The notes beneath the pieces are model-generated. The model saw only the letters and a program-made list of their open reading frames with translations. It did no database searches and had not been told where the DNA came from. 64,000 nucleotides of DNA from Alphaproteobacteria bacterium (lineage in GTDB: Bacteria > Myxococcota_A > UBA796 > CAJQPC01). Shown here piece after piece: positions 30,862 to 38,380 of the stretch (positions are counted from its first letter, which is position 1; each line of letters begins with the position of its first letter). The translations under genes were made by a program, and so were the position numbers. Location: assembly GCA_020632795.1 (NCBI GenBank), contig JACKEV010000007.1:186001-250000 (forward strand), written 5' to 3'.

Positions 30862-32294
30862 GGGATGGGCACGATGGGCGCGGGCAGTCCCCCGGGGGGC
30901 GGGGAGACGCGGCGCCACAGGCCATAACCGGCGCCCTGGCGATCCAGCCGCCAGGCGTCGTCGAGGCGGTCGGTGATGGGGTCGTCCAAAGGCACGAGCA
31001 CCGTGTCCACCCGGTCGAGGGTCAGCGGCCACTCCACGGTCCACCAGGGGGGCTCGCCGTCCTCCAGGTAGAGGTGGCGCACGTTCCAGAGCACCGCCCG
31101 GCCCGAGAGCGCCGCGATGAGCCGGTAGTCGGTGGCCACCCGCGCGTCGGGGCCCACGGCGTCGACCAGCCCGTTGAGGGCGACGACCTCCGGGGAGCCG
31201 CGCAGGGCGCGGGTCTCGGCGTGGTGCTCGGCCAGGGCGCGCCGCTCGCCGTAGAAGGGGAGGAGGTTGCCCACCAGCAGCCAGATCACGACGGCCGGGG
31301 TCAGCCGGGGCCGGAGCCGGGCGATGAGGCCCGCGCCGACCACCCCTGCGCCCGCCCACAGGGGCAGCAGGGGCGATCGCAGGTGCACGTAGGGCCCGGT
31401 GGCGAGGTGCCACTCCCGCTGGGCGTCGGTCATCAACCAGCCGAGCGGCCCCGCGGACATGGCCAGGGGCGCGGGCGCGAGGGGCGCGGCGGCGAAGGCG
31501 CCCAGCATGGCCTTCGCCAGCCAACCCAGGCGCGCGGCGCGCAGCTCAGGGGACGGGGGGTCGTAGATGGGCGGGTTCAGCGGGTCGAAGTGGAAGAAGA
31601 AGTTCTCCTTGAAGAGGAGCAGGAAGAGGAACCAGGCGCCGCCCATCGCGATGAGCGCCAGCCCCTGACGCCACCGCCACGCCCTGAAGGGCAGGACCAG
31701 CAGCACGCCGCCGAACGCCGGCACGAGGTAGCCGGCCTCCTCCCGGGTGGCGCAGGCCAGCGCCGCCCCGGCCAGCAGCGGCGCCCAGCGCCCCGCGAAC
31801 GCCCCGTACAGCAGCCAGGCCATCGCCGGCACGAAGAAGACCATGGGCCTGAAGTCCGCGCCGGCTGCGGACTCGGTGGGGAACCACAGCAGGAAGGCCA
31901 CCCCGGCGGCGGCCCCTACCCAGCGGCTGCCCGAGGCCTCCCGCCCCAGCAGCGCCAGCGGGAGCGCCGCCGAGAGCACCACGACGGCGTTGATCACCAG
32001 CAGGGTCTCCGGCCGGGGCCACAGCGCATAGACCGGCAGGATGAGCGCGAAGACGGGGTGGAGGTGGACCATCTCCAGGAACCCCGTAGGCTCCAGCAAC
32101 AGCGGTGAGGTCCACGAACCGCCGCGGGACGCCGACCACAGGATCTGGTTGAAGAATGCGAGATCCTGGGCCCATTGCAGGTTATGGGCCGCCATCGCGT
32201 CGAGCTGTCGGCGACAGACCCCCGCGCACACCCCGGCGAAGGCCAGCGCGAGCAGCCCGCCGGGGAGCAGCCGGTCCCGTGAAGCCCAGGTCAT
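30858..32294 (-). CDS. DUF2079 polytopic membrane protein
   Basis: 478 residues from the ATG at 32294. About ten transmembrane helices run through the first 350 residues (LLALAFAGVCAGVC, LLVINAVVVLSAALPLALL, VVIWLLVGNLLPFYG). The signature region HNLQWAQDLAFFNQILWSA and LHPVFALILPVYALWPRPETLL is typical of DUF2079, a family related to GT-C glycosyltransferases. The C-terminal 120 residues form a soluble domain (DARVATDYRLIAALSGR). A role in transferring a lipid-linked sugar is possible but unproven. Translationally coupled to the YfcE-like gene. Confidence 0.88.
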   Translation of the reverse strand: MTWASRDRLLPGGLLALAFAGVCAGVCRRQLDAMAAHNLQWAQDLAFFNQILWSASRGGSWTSPLLLEPTGFLEMVHLHPVFALILPVYALWPRPETLLVINAVVVLSAALPLALLGREASGSRWVGAAAGVAFLLWFPTESAAGADFRPMVFFVPAMAWLLYGAFAGRWAPLLAGAALACATREEAGYLVPAFGGVLLVLPFRAWRWRQGLALIAMGGAWFLFLLLFKENFFFHFDPLNPPIYDPPSPELRAARLGWLAKAMLGAFAAAPLAPAPLAMSAGPLGWLMTDAQREWHLATGPYVHLRSPLLPLWAGAGVVGAGLIARLRPRLTPAVVIWLLVGNLLPFYGERRALAEHHAETRALRGSPEVVALNGLVDAVGPDARVATDYRLIAALSGRAVLWNVRHLYLEDGEPPWWTVEWPLTLDRVDTVLVPLDDPITDRLDDAWRLDRQGAGYGLWRRVSPPPGGLPAPIVPIP

Positions 32295-32302
32295 CAACGC
32301 TG

Positions 32303-32308
32303 AGCGTA
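32303..32308 (-). promoter_or_regulatory. -10 box close to the DUF2079 start
   Basis: TACGCT (minus) is followed by 8 nt and ATG at 32294, or by 5 nt and TTG at 32297. It leaves no room for an SD, so a leaderless mRNA is likely. Confidence 0.4.
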
Positions 32309-32395
32309 CCAGCCGTCCCGCGCGGGCGGGCTTGTCGTTCGAGGCCGAGTAGCCGATACTTTTCCGCCCGCATCCTGCCCTTCAGGAGCCCCTGA

Positions 32396-34483
32396 ATGCA
32401 CCGCCTGCTCTCCCTGCTCTTGCTGCTGCTCGTGGCCCTGCCTGCGCGCGCGGAGGAGCCCGCCGAGCCCGAGCCCTCCTTCTTCCAGCAGCTCGACAGC
32501 CAGTTCGGACAGTACATCGTCGGAAACCTGGCTGCGTTCCTGTTCTGGGACGTCGTGTTCTGGGACAACAGCCTGCCCCAGGGCGAGGGCGTCGGCGAGG
32601 TCATCAACGACGAGGAGGTCGTCTCCTACGACCCGGGCGAGGGCTACACCCTGGCGAGCCGGTCCACGGTGGCCGCCAGCGACGCGAAGGTGGTCCTGAC
32701 CGAGCCCCAGGAGATGACCCTCGGCCAGCTCAAGGTCACCGTCTCCCAGGACGGTGATCAGCTCGTGGCCACGGTCCAGCCCGGCCCGGTGGACCTCGCG
32801 GGGTTCAGCGCCACCCCGATCGCGCCGCCCGAGCCCCCGGCCGGCGAGCCCCTGCCCGAGGAGGACGCCCCGGCCCCGCCCCAGCGGGTGCTCGTCGAGG
32901 GCCTCGCCCCCTTCCCGGTGATCGCCGAGGTCGACGCGGAGGGCCAGGCCACCCTGATCGAGCAGAAGGCGAAGCTGCCGGCCGAGGTGCTCAAGCCCGG
33001 GGTCGGCTCGACGGTGGACGTGGGCGGCGCGCTGGGCGTGGTGGTCGCGGTCGACGACGGGCAGCTCTCCCTGCGCTCTACGGCCTCGCGCACCTCCTCC
33101 GACCCCCTGCCGAACCCGAGCAACATGGTGCTGCCGTTCATCGTGGCCTGGCTGGTGGCCGGCGCGGTCTACTTCACCGTGCGCATGGGCTTCATCAACC
33201 TGCGGGGCTTCTGGCACGCCATCGAGGTCACCCGGGGTCAGTACGACGACCCGAACGACCCCGGCGAGATCAGCCACTTCCAGGCGCTGTCCTCGGCGCT
33301 CTCGGCCACCGTGGGCCTGGGCAACATCGCGGGCGTGGCCATCGCGGTGGCGGTCGGCGGGCCCGGCGCGATCTTCTGGATGATCATGGCCGGCTTCCTG
33401 GGCATGTCCTCCAAGTTCACCGAGTGCACCCTGGGGCAGATGTACCGCATCGTCGACGCCGAGGGGCACGTCTCCGGCGGGCCGATGCGCTACCTGTCGG
33501 CGGGCCTGTCGGACCTGGGGCTGGGGCTGGCGGGGCGCGTGCTCGCCATCGTCTTCGCCCTGATGTGCATCGGCGGCAGCCTGGGCGGCGGGAACATGTT
33601 CCAGGCCAACCAGTCCTACGCGGCGGTGGCCGAGCTGGTGCCCTTCCTCGCCGAGCACCCCGGGGTCTACGGCGTCATCCTGGCCTTCTTCGTGGGGCTG
33701 GTCATCATCGGCGGCATCAAGAGCATCGGCCGGGCGGCCAGCGTCATCGTGCCGGTGATGTGCGGAATCTACGTGCTCGCCGCCATCTTCATCCTGCTGG
33801 TGAACGCCGCCCACGTGCCCGACGCCCTGACGACGATCCTCTCCCAGGCGTTCACCCCCGAGGCCGGCTACGGCGGCGTCGTTGGTGTGCTGGTGCAGGG
33901 CTTCCGGCGGGCGGCCTTCTCCAACGAGGCCGGCGTGGGCTCCGCGTCGATCGCCCACTCCGCGGCGGCCACCGACGAGCCGGTGCGCGAGGGCATCGTC
34001 GCCCTGCTCGAGCCCTTCATCGACACCATCGTGGTCTGCACCATGACCGGCCTGGTCGTCGTCATCACCGGCGCCTACCAGCAGGACACCGGCGACGGCG
34101 TGCTGATGACCTCGGCCGCGTTCGCGTCGGTGATCTCCTGGTTCCCCATCCTGCTGTCGGTGGCGGTGGTCCTGTTCGCCTTCTCCACGATGATCTCGTG
34201 GAGCTACTACGGCGAGCGCTGCTGGCTCTACCTGGTCGGGGACTTCCTGAGCCCGTCGGGCATGGAGGCGTTCTCGCTGGCCTACAAGGTCCTGTTCCTG
34301 GTGTTCGTGGTGCTGGGCTCGGTGTTCAAGCTGGGCAACGTGCTCGACTTCTCGGACCTCATGATCCTGGGCATGGCCTTCCCGAACATCCTGGGGGCGG
34401 TGCTGCTGTCCAACAAGGTCAAGGCCGCGCTGGACGATTACTGGGGACGCTACACCTCCGGCAAGATGGAGAAGAACCCATGA
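32396..34483 (+). CDS. Alanine/glycine:Na+ symporter (AGCS family) with periplasmic insertion
   Basis: 695 residues, about 200 longer than usual. A signal-like N-terminus (HRLLSLLLLLLVALPARA) leads to the amphipathic FGQYIVGNLAAFLFWDVVFW, then a roughly 190-residue soluble insertion (VEGLAPFPVIAEVDAEGQ, LKPGVGSTVDVGGALGVVV, a lipoyl/HlyD-like look). The transporter core starts at NMVLPFIVAWLVAGAVYF. Core motifs are GFINLRGFWHAIEV, LSATVGLGNIAGVAIAVAVG, GPGAIFWMIMAGFLGMSSKF, CTLGQMYR and GFRRAAFSNEAGVGSASIAH. It takes up alanine/glycine with sodium. The inserted domain may sense or bind substrate. It overlaps the OmpA lipoprotein gene by 4 nt. Confidence 0.93.
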   Translation: MHRLLSLLLLLLVALPARAEEPAEPEPSFFQQLDSQFGQYIVGNLAAFLFWDVVFWDNSLPQGEGVGEVINDEEVVSYDPGEGYTLASRSTVAASDAKVVLTEPQEMTLGQLKVTVSQDGDQLVATVQPGPVDLAGFSATPIAPPEPPAGEPLPEEDAPAPPQRVLVEGLAPFPVIAEVDAEGQATLIEQKAKLPAEVLKPGVGSTVDVGGALGVVVAVDDGQLSLRSTASRTSSDPLPNPSNMVLPFIVAWLVAGAVYFTVRMGFINLRGFWHAIEVTRGQYDDPNDPGEISHFQALSSALSATVGLGNIAGVAIAVAVGGPGAIFWMIMAGFLGMSSKFTECTLGQMYRIVDAEGHVSGGPMRYLSAGLSDLGLGLAGRVLAIVFALMCIGGSLGGGNMFQANQSYAAVAELVPFLAEHPGVYGVILAFFVGLVIIGGIKSIGRAASVIVPVMCGIYVLAAIFILLVNAAHVPDALTTILSQAFTPEAGYGGVVGVLVQGFRRAAFSNEAGVGSASIAHSAAATDEPVREGIVALLEPFIDTIVVCTMTGLVVVITGAYQQDTGDGVLMTSAAFASVISWFPILLSVAVVLFAFSTMISWSYYGERCWLYLVGDFLSPSGMEAFSLAYKVLFLVFVVLGSVFKLGNVLDFSDLMILGMAFPNILGAVLLSNKVKAALDDYWGRYTSGKMEKNP

Positions 34484-35334
34484 CCCTGCTGCCCGTGCTG
34501 CTGCTGTCCACCGGCTGCCTGGTGGGCAAGGGCAAGTACGACGCCCTGCTGGCCGACCACACCGCCCTCCAGTCCGACCACGCCGCCCTCCAGGCCGAGT
34601 ACGACGACTACCGCGACGCCACCTACGCCGAGCTGGAGGACCGCGACCGCAAGATCAGCTCCCTGGAGGAGGCCCTCAACACCGCCCGCGCTGAGTCCGC
34701 CCGCCTCCAGTCCGAGATCGAGGCGCTCTCGACGGAGAAGGCCCAGCTCCTGGCCGACCGCAGCGCGCTCAAGTCCTCGGTCCAGGAGATGGAGGAGGCC
34801 CTGCTGGAGCTGTCCCGCCGCAAGGCCGCGGCCGACGCCCGGGTGGCCGAGTACAACGACCTCATGGCCCGCTTCCAGGCGCTGATCGACGCGGGCAAGC
34901 TGCAGGTGAAGATCGTCGACGGCCGCATGGTGGTCGAGCTGGCCACCGACGTGCTGTTCGCGGCGGGCTCGGCCAACGTCTCCAAGGACGGCAAGGCCGC
35001 GCTCCAGGAGGTCGCCGGCGTGCTGGCCTCCATCCCCGGCCGCCGCTGGCAGATCGCCGGCCACACCGACAACGACCCCATCGCCACCGCCCAGTACCCC
35101 TCCAACTGGGAGCTGGCCTCGGCCCGCGCCGTGGTGGTCACCAAGACGCTGATCGAGGCGGGCCTGCCCGCCGATCGGGTCAGCGCGGCGTCCTACGGCG
35201 AGTACCGCCCCATCGTCGCCAACGACAGCCCCGACGGCAAGGCCTCCAACCGCCGCATCGAGATCGTGATGGTGCCCGACCTGTCGACGCTGCCGGGGTT
35301 CGAGCAGCTCCAGGCGACCTCGCAGAAGCGGTAG
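34480..35334 (+). CDS. OmpA-family peptidoglycan-binding lipoprotein
   Basis: 284 residues. The ATG overlaps the transporter stop (ATGA). The signal is short, MTLLPVLLLSTGC, lipidated at Cys13. Residues about 20-125 are a long coiled coil (LLADHTALQSDHAALQAEYD, SLEEALNTARAESARLQSEI). The C-terminal OmpA domain shows LATDVLFAAGSANVSKDG, WQIAGHTDNDPI, NWELASARAVVV and SYGEYRPIVAND...NRRIEIV. It tethers the outer membrane to peptidoglycan. The coupling to a sodium symporter gene is unusual. Confidence 0.95.
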   Translation: MTLLPVLLLSTGCLVGKGKYDALLADHTALQSDHAALQAEYDDYRDATYAELEDRDRKISSLEEALNTARAESARLQSEIEALSTEKAQLLADRSALKSSVQEMEEALLELSRRKAAADARVAEYNDLMARFQALIDAGKLQVKIVDGRMVVELATDVLFAAGSANVSKDGKAALQEVAGVLASIPGRRWQIAGHTDNDPIATAQYPSNWELASARAVVVTKTLIEAGLPADRVSAASYGEYRPIVANDSPDGKASNRRIEIVMVPDLSTLPGFEQLQATSQKR

Positions 35335-35337
35335 GCG

Positions 35338-36351
35338 CTACGTCCGCTCCGCCAGCGCCCCGAACGCGCTGAGCGCCTGCTCCACCCCGGCGTCGTCCAC
35401 GTCGAGGTGGGTCACCAGGCGGATGACGTCCTTGCCGGTGGCGATGGTGTGGACCCCGCGGGCGGCGAGGCCCTCGGCGGCCACGCGGGCCGAGGGCACG
35501 TCCACGTAGAGGATGTTGGTCTGGGGCTCGGTGGAGGTGAACCCCATGCTCGTCAGGCCGTCGTACAGCCGCCGGGCGCGGCGGTGGTCGTCGACCAGCC
35601 GGGCGATGTTGTGGCTCAGCGCGTAGATGCCCGCCGCGGCCAGGTAGCCCGACTGGCGCATGCCCCCGCCCAGCATCTTGCGCACCCGGCGGGCCCGCCG
35701 GATCCACTCCTTGGGGCCGCAGAGCACGCTGCCCACCGGCGCGCCCAGGCCCTTGGAGAGGCAGAACGACACCGAGTCGGCGTGGCAGGCGATGTCCCGC
35801 AGGTCCACCCCCTGCGCCACGCAGGCGTTGAACACCCGCGCCCCGTCCAGGTGGACCCGCAGCCCCAGCTCGGCCGCGCCGCTGCCCAGGGTCTCCAGGG
35901 TCTCCAGGGGGTAGACCGTGCCGCCCGCGTGGTTGCAGGTGTTCTCGATGCACAGCAGGGTGGGCGGCGCGAAGTGGTCGTTGGCCGGGCGGATGCTGGA
36001 GAACACCGTGTCCGGATCCAGGATCCCGCCCGGCGCGGGGAGCTGCCGGACCAGCACGCCGGAGATGGCGCCCGGGGCGCCGGCCTCGTAGCTGAACGGG
36101 TGCGCCCCGGCGTCCATCAGCACCTCATCGCCGGGCTGGGTCCAGCACCGGATGGCGATCTGGTTGGCCATCGTGCCCGAGGGGGTGAACAGGGCGGCGT
36201 CCTTGCCGGAGAGCTGGGCGGCCATGGCCTCGAGCTGCTGGACGGAGGGGTCGTCCCCCAGCACGTCGTCGCCGACCTCGGCGCGCATCATGGCCTCCAG
36301 CATGGGGTGGCTGGGGCGGGTCACGGTGTCGGAGCGCAGGTCGACGATCAT
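35338..36351 (-). CDS. Low-specificity L-threonine aldolase / beta-eliminating lyase family
   Basis: 337 residues. Family markers are DLRSDTVTRPSHPMLEAM, VGDDVLGDDPSV, FTPSGTMANQIAI, IENTCNHAGG, HLDGARVFNA and the PLP lysine in SVSFCLSKGLGAPVGS (K200). It cleaves L-threonine or L-allo-threonine to glycine and acetaldehyde. The ATG overlaps the gpmI stop by 4 nt. Both enzymes touch serine/glycine/3-phosphoglycerate metabolism. Confidence 0.93.
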   Translation of the reverse strand: MIVDLRSDTVTRPSHPMLEAMMRAEVGDDVLGDDPSVQQLEAMAAQLSGKDAALFTPSGTMANQIAIRCWTQPGDEVLMDAGAHPFSYEAGAPGAISGVLVRQLPAPGGILDPDTVFSSIRPANDHFAPPTLLCIENTCNHAGGTVYPLETLETLGSGAAELGLRVHLDGARVFNACVAQGVDLRDIACHADSVSFCLSKGLGAPVGSVLCGPKEWIRRARRVRKMLGGGMRQSGYLAAAGIYALSHNIARLVDDHRRARRLYDGLTSMGFTSTEPQTNILYVDVPSARVAAEGLAARGVHTIATGKDVIRLVTHLDVDDAGVEQALSAFGALAERT

Positions 36352-38003
36352 CGGTCCTCTCGGGGCCGCACGAGGGACGGCCGGTAGTCCGCGGGGGGCG
36401 TGAGCCCGCAGAGGGTGAGCAGGGTGGCCCCCACGTTGGCGAGCCCGGGGTCGGCGGGGGGGTCGAGCACCCAGCGGCCCGAGGGATCGACGAGCACGAA
36501 GGGCACGGGGTTCAGGGAGTGGGAGGTGCGGGGCACGGGCGCGCCACTGGTTCCGCGCCGGATCGCGCCGGTCTTCTTGTCGCGCTGGACCATGTCGTCG
36601 GCGTTGCCGTGGTCGGCGGTGACCAGCAGCACCCCGCCCGCCGCCTCGGTGGCCGTGACCAGCCGCGCCACGCAGGCGTCGACCACCTCCATCGCCCGCA
36701 CCGTGGCGTCGAAGTCCCCGGTGTGCCCGACCATGTCGCCGTTGGCCAGGTTGAGGCGGACGTGGTCCCAGTCCCCGGAGCGGATGGCCTCGATGGCGGC
36801 GTCGGTGACCGCGGCGGCCTCCATCTCGGGGATCTGCTCGAAGGGCTGATCCCGGGAGGGCACGCAGACATAGCGCTCCCGCTCGGGGTCCAGGTACCCG
36901 CTGCGGTTGCCGTTGAAGAAGTAGGTGACGTGGCCGTACTTCTGGGTCTCGGAGACCGCGAAGGTGGTGCGCCCGTTGGCCGCGAGGTAGCGCCCCACGG
37001 TGCGGTCGATGGCCGGGGGGTCCACCAGGAAGCGCCGGGGGACCTGCTCGTCGCCGTCGTACTGCATCATGCCGGCGAAGCGCACCGCGGGGGCGTCGCC
37101 CCGGTCGATGGGCACGTCCCGGCCCTCCAGGGCCTTGGAGAGCTCGATGGCCCGGTCGCCCCGGAAGTTGAAGAGGAGCACCCCGTCGCCGTCCCGGATG
37201 GGGCCGACCGGGGCGCCGGCCTCGTCCACGATGACGAAGGCCGGCAACCACTGGTCGTTCACCTTGGGGTCGGCGTCGTAGAGGGCCCGCACCGCCTCGC
37301 TGGCCGAGGGGAAGGGGCGGCCCTGGCCGCGCACGTGGCAGTCCCAGCCCCGCTGGACCATGCCCCAGTCGGCCTCGTAGCGGTCCATCGTGATGCGCAT
37401 GCGGCCCCCGCCCGAGGCGACGCGGTAGTCGCGGCCGTCTTCCGAAAGCTCGATGAGCAGGGCCTCAAGGGGCTCGAGGTAGCGGAGCGCGCTGCGCTCC
37501 TCGACGTCCCGGCCGTCGGTGAGGACGTGGACCCGAACCCGCGCCACCCCGTCGGCTGCCGCCCGGCGGATCAGGGCGTGGAGGTGGGCCGCGTGGCTGT
37601 GCACGTTGCCGTCGGAGAGCAGCCCGATGAGGTGCAGCGTGCCCTCGGCGGTGAGCCAGCGCCAGGTCTCGCCGAAAGCGCTGCCCGAGGCCAGCGCCGC
37701 GTCGACCAGGCTCGCGCCCTGCTGGAAGACGCGCCCCGACCCCAGGGCGTTGTGCCCGACCTCAGAGTTGCCCATGTCACCGTCTCCCGGCAGGCCGACG
37801 GCGGTGCCGTGGGCGGCCAGGGCGCAGTGGGGGCGCTCGGCGAGGAGGCGGTCGAGGCAGGGGGTGTTCGCCCGGGCGACGGCGTCGCCGTCGTCGCGGC
37901 GGCCCAGGCCGACGCCGTCGAGGATGCAGAGCACCACGGGGCGACCGCGGAGGCCGTGGGGCAGGGGGCTCAAGCGCAGGGAGGACGTGGACGCGTCAGA
38001 CAT
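36348..38003 (-). CDS. gpmI: 2,3-bisphosphoglycerate-independent phosphoglycerate mutase
   Basis: 551 residues. The alkaline-phosphatase-type metal motif VVLCILDGVGLG, the phosphoserine motif LPGDGDMGNSEVGHNALGSG (S80), EADWGMVQRGWDCHVRG, YFFNGNR, VRLNLANGDMVGHTGD and LLVTADHGNADDM are all present. It interconverts 3- and 2-phosphoglycerate using Mn2+. The upstream sequence GATAGGACGAGCCC gives either an SD (AGGA) or a -10 box (TAGGAC) 6 nt from the ATG. Confidence 0.97.
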   Translation of the reverse strand: MSDASTSSLRLSPLPHGLRGRPVVLCILDGVGLGRRDDGDAVARANTPCLDRLLAERPHCALAAHGTAVGLPGDGDMGNSEVGHNALGSGRVFQQGASLVDAALASGSAFGETWRWLTAEGTLHLIGLLSDGNVHSHAAHLHALIRRAAADGVARVRVHVLTDGRDVEERSALRYLEPLEALLIELSEDGRDYRVASGGGRMRITMDRYEADWGMVQRGWDCHVRGQGRPFPSASEAVRALYDADPKVNDQWLPAFVIVDEAGAPVGPIRDGDGVLLFNFRGDRAIELSKALEGRDVPIDRGDAPAVRFAGMMQYDGDEQVPRRFLVDPPAIDRTVGRYLAANGRTTFAVSETQKYGHVTYFFNGNRSGYLDPERERYVCVPSRDQPFEQIPEMEAAAVTDAAIEAIRSGDWDHVRLNLANGDMVGHTGDFDATVRAMEVVDACVARLVTATEAAGGVLLVTADHGNADDMVQRDKKTGAIRRGTSGAPVPRTSHSLNPVPFVLVDPSGRWVLDPPADPGLANVGATLLTLCGLTPPADYRPSLVRPREDR

Positions 38004-38160
38004 GGGCTCGTCCTATCGAGGCAGGGAGGGGTGGACCACCACGGACCGGCGAGGGCTGGATCGCGCACCCACACCCCACTGCGACAGGAACGCCCCAGCC
38101 CCACCGGGGCGCGCGTGACCCATCGGCCCGCCCGGCGGCGGCGCGGCGGTCACTTTCTGG

Positions 38161-38177
38161 TTGGCACACCCCTTGCT
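38161..38177 (+). promoter_or_regulatory. Sigma54 (RpoN) -24/-12 promoter
   Basis: TTGGCACACCCCTTGCT matches the sigma54 consensus TTGGCAC-N5-TTGCW. The invariant GG (38163-38164) and GC (38175-38176) are separated by exactly 10 nt. Transcription would begin near 38188 and run about 190 nt before the double-HtrA ATG. Confidence 0.7.
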
Positions 38178-38262
38178 TTCATATCGGCTGACCCTTTGGA
38201 GGCCCCCCGCAGGCCACCCGACGAGGGAATCCACCCTGGTCGGCGGTGACTCGGTGCCCACC

Positions 38263-38331
38263 GGACCCGGAGACGGGTCCCTGCGGAGCCTCCCCCCTTC
38301 GCGCCCCGCTCGGGAATGGTCTCGGGCGGGG
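38263..38331 (+). other. Two stem-loops in the leader of the double-HtrA gene
   Basis: GGACCC/GGGTCC pair around a 6-nt loop (38263-38280). CCCCGC (38304-38309) pairs with GCGGGG (38326-38331) around a 16-nt loop. They would be in the mRNA only if the sigma54 promoter is used. In such GC-rich DNA short stems occur by chance. Confidence 0.35.
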
Positions 38332-38368
38332 TGCTCTCGTTCGGGGGGCGCCTCCCGGGCCGTGCGGC

Positions 38369-38374
38369 TATGGG
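38369..38374 (+). promoter_or_regulatory. -10-like box giving a leaderless start for the double-HtrA gene
   Basis: TATGGG follows TGCGGC and lies 6 nt before the ATG at 38381. It would be a second, housekeeping promoter next to the sigma54 one. Confidence 0.4.
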
Positions 38375-38380
38375 AGGGTC

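Larger units (their letters stand above)
38004..38380. other. Divergent intergenic region with sigma54 promoter and structured leader
   Basis: This 377-bp gap lies between gpmI (minus) and the double-HtrA gene (plus). I see no gene. It holds a sigma54-type promoter at 38161-38177, hairpins at 38263-38280 and 38304-38331, and a -10-like box at 38369-38374. The frames open here are low-complexity antisense-like translations. Confidence 0.6.
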
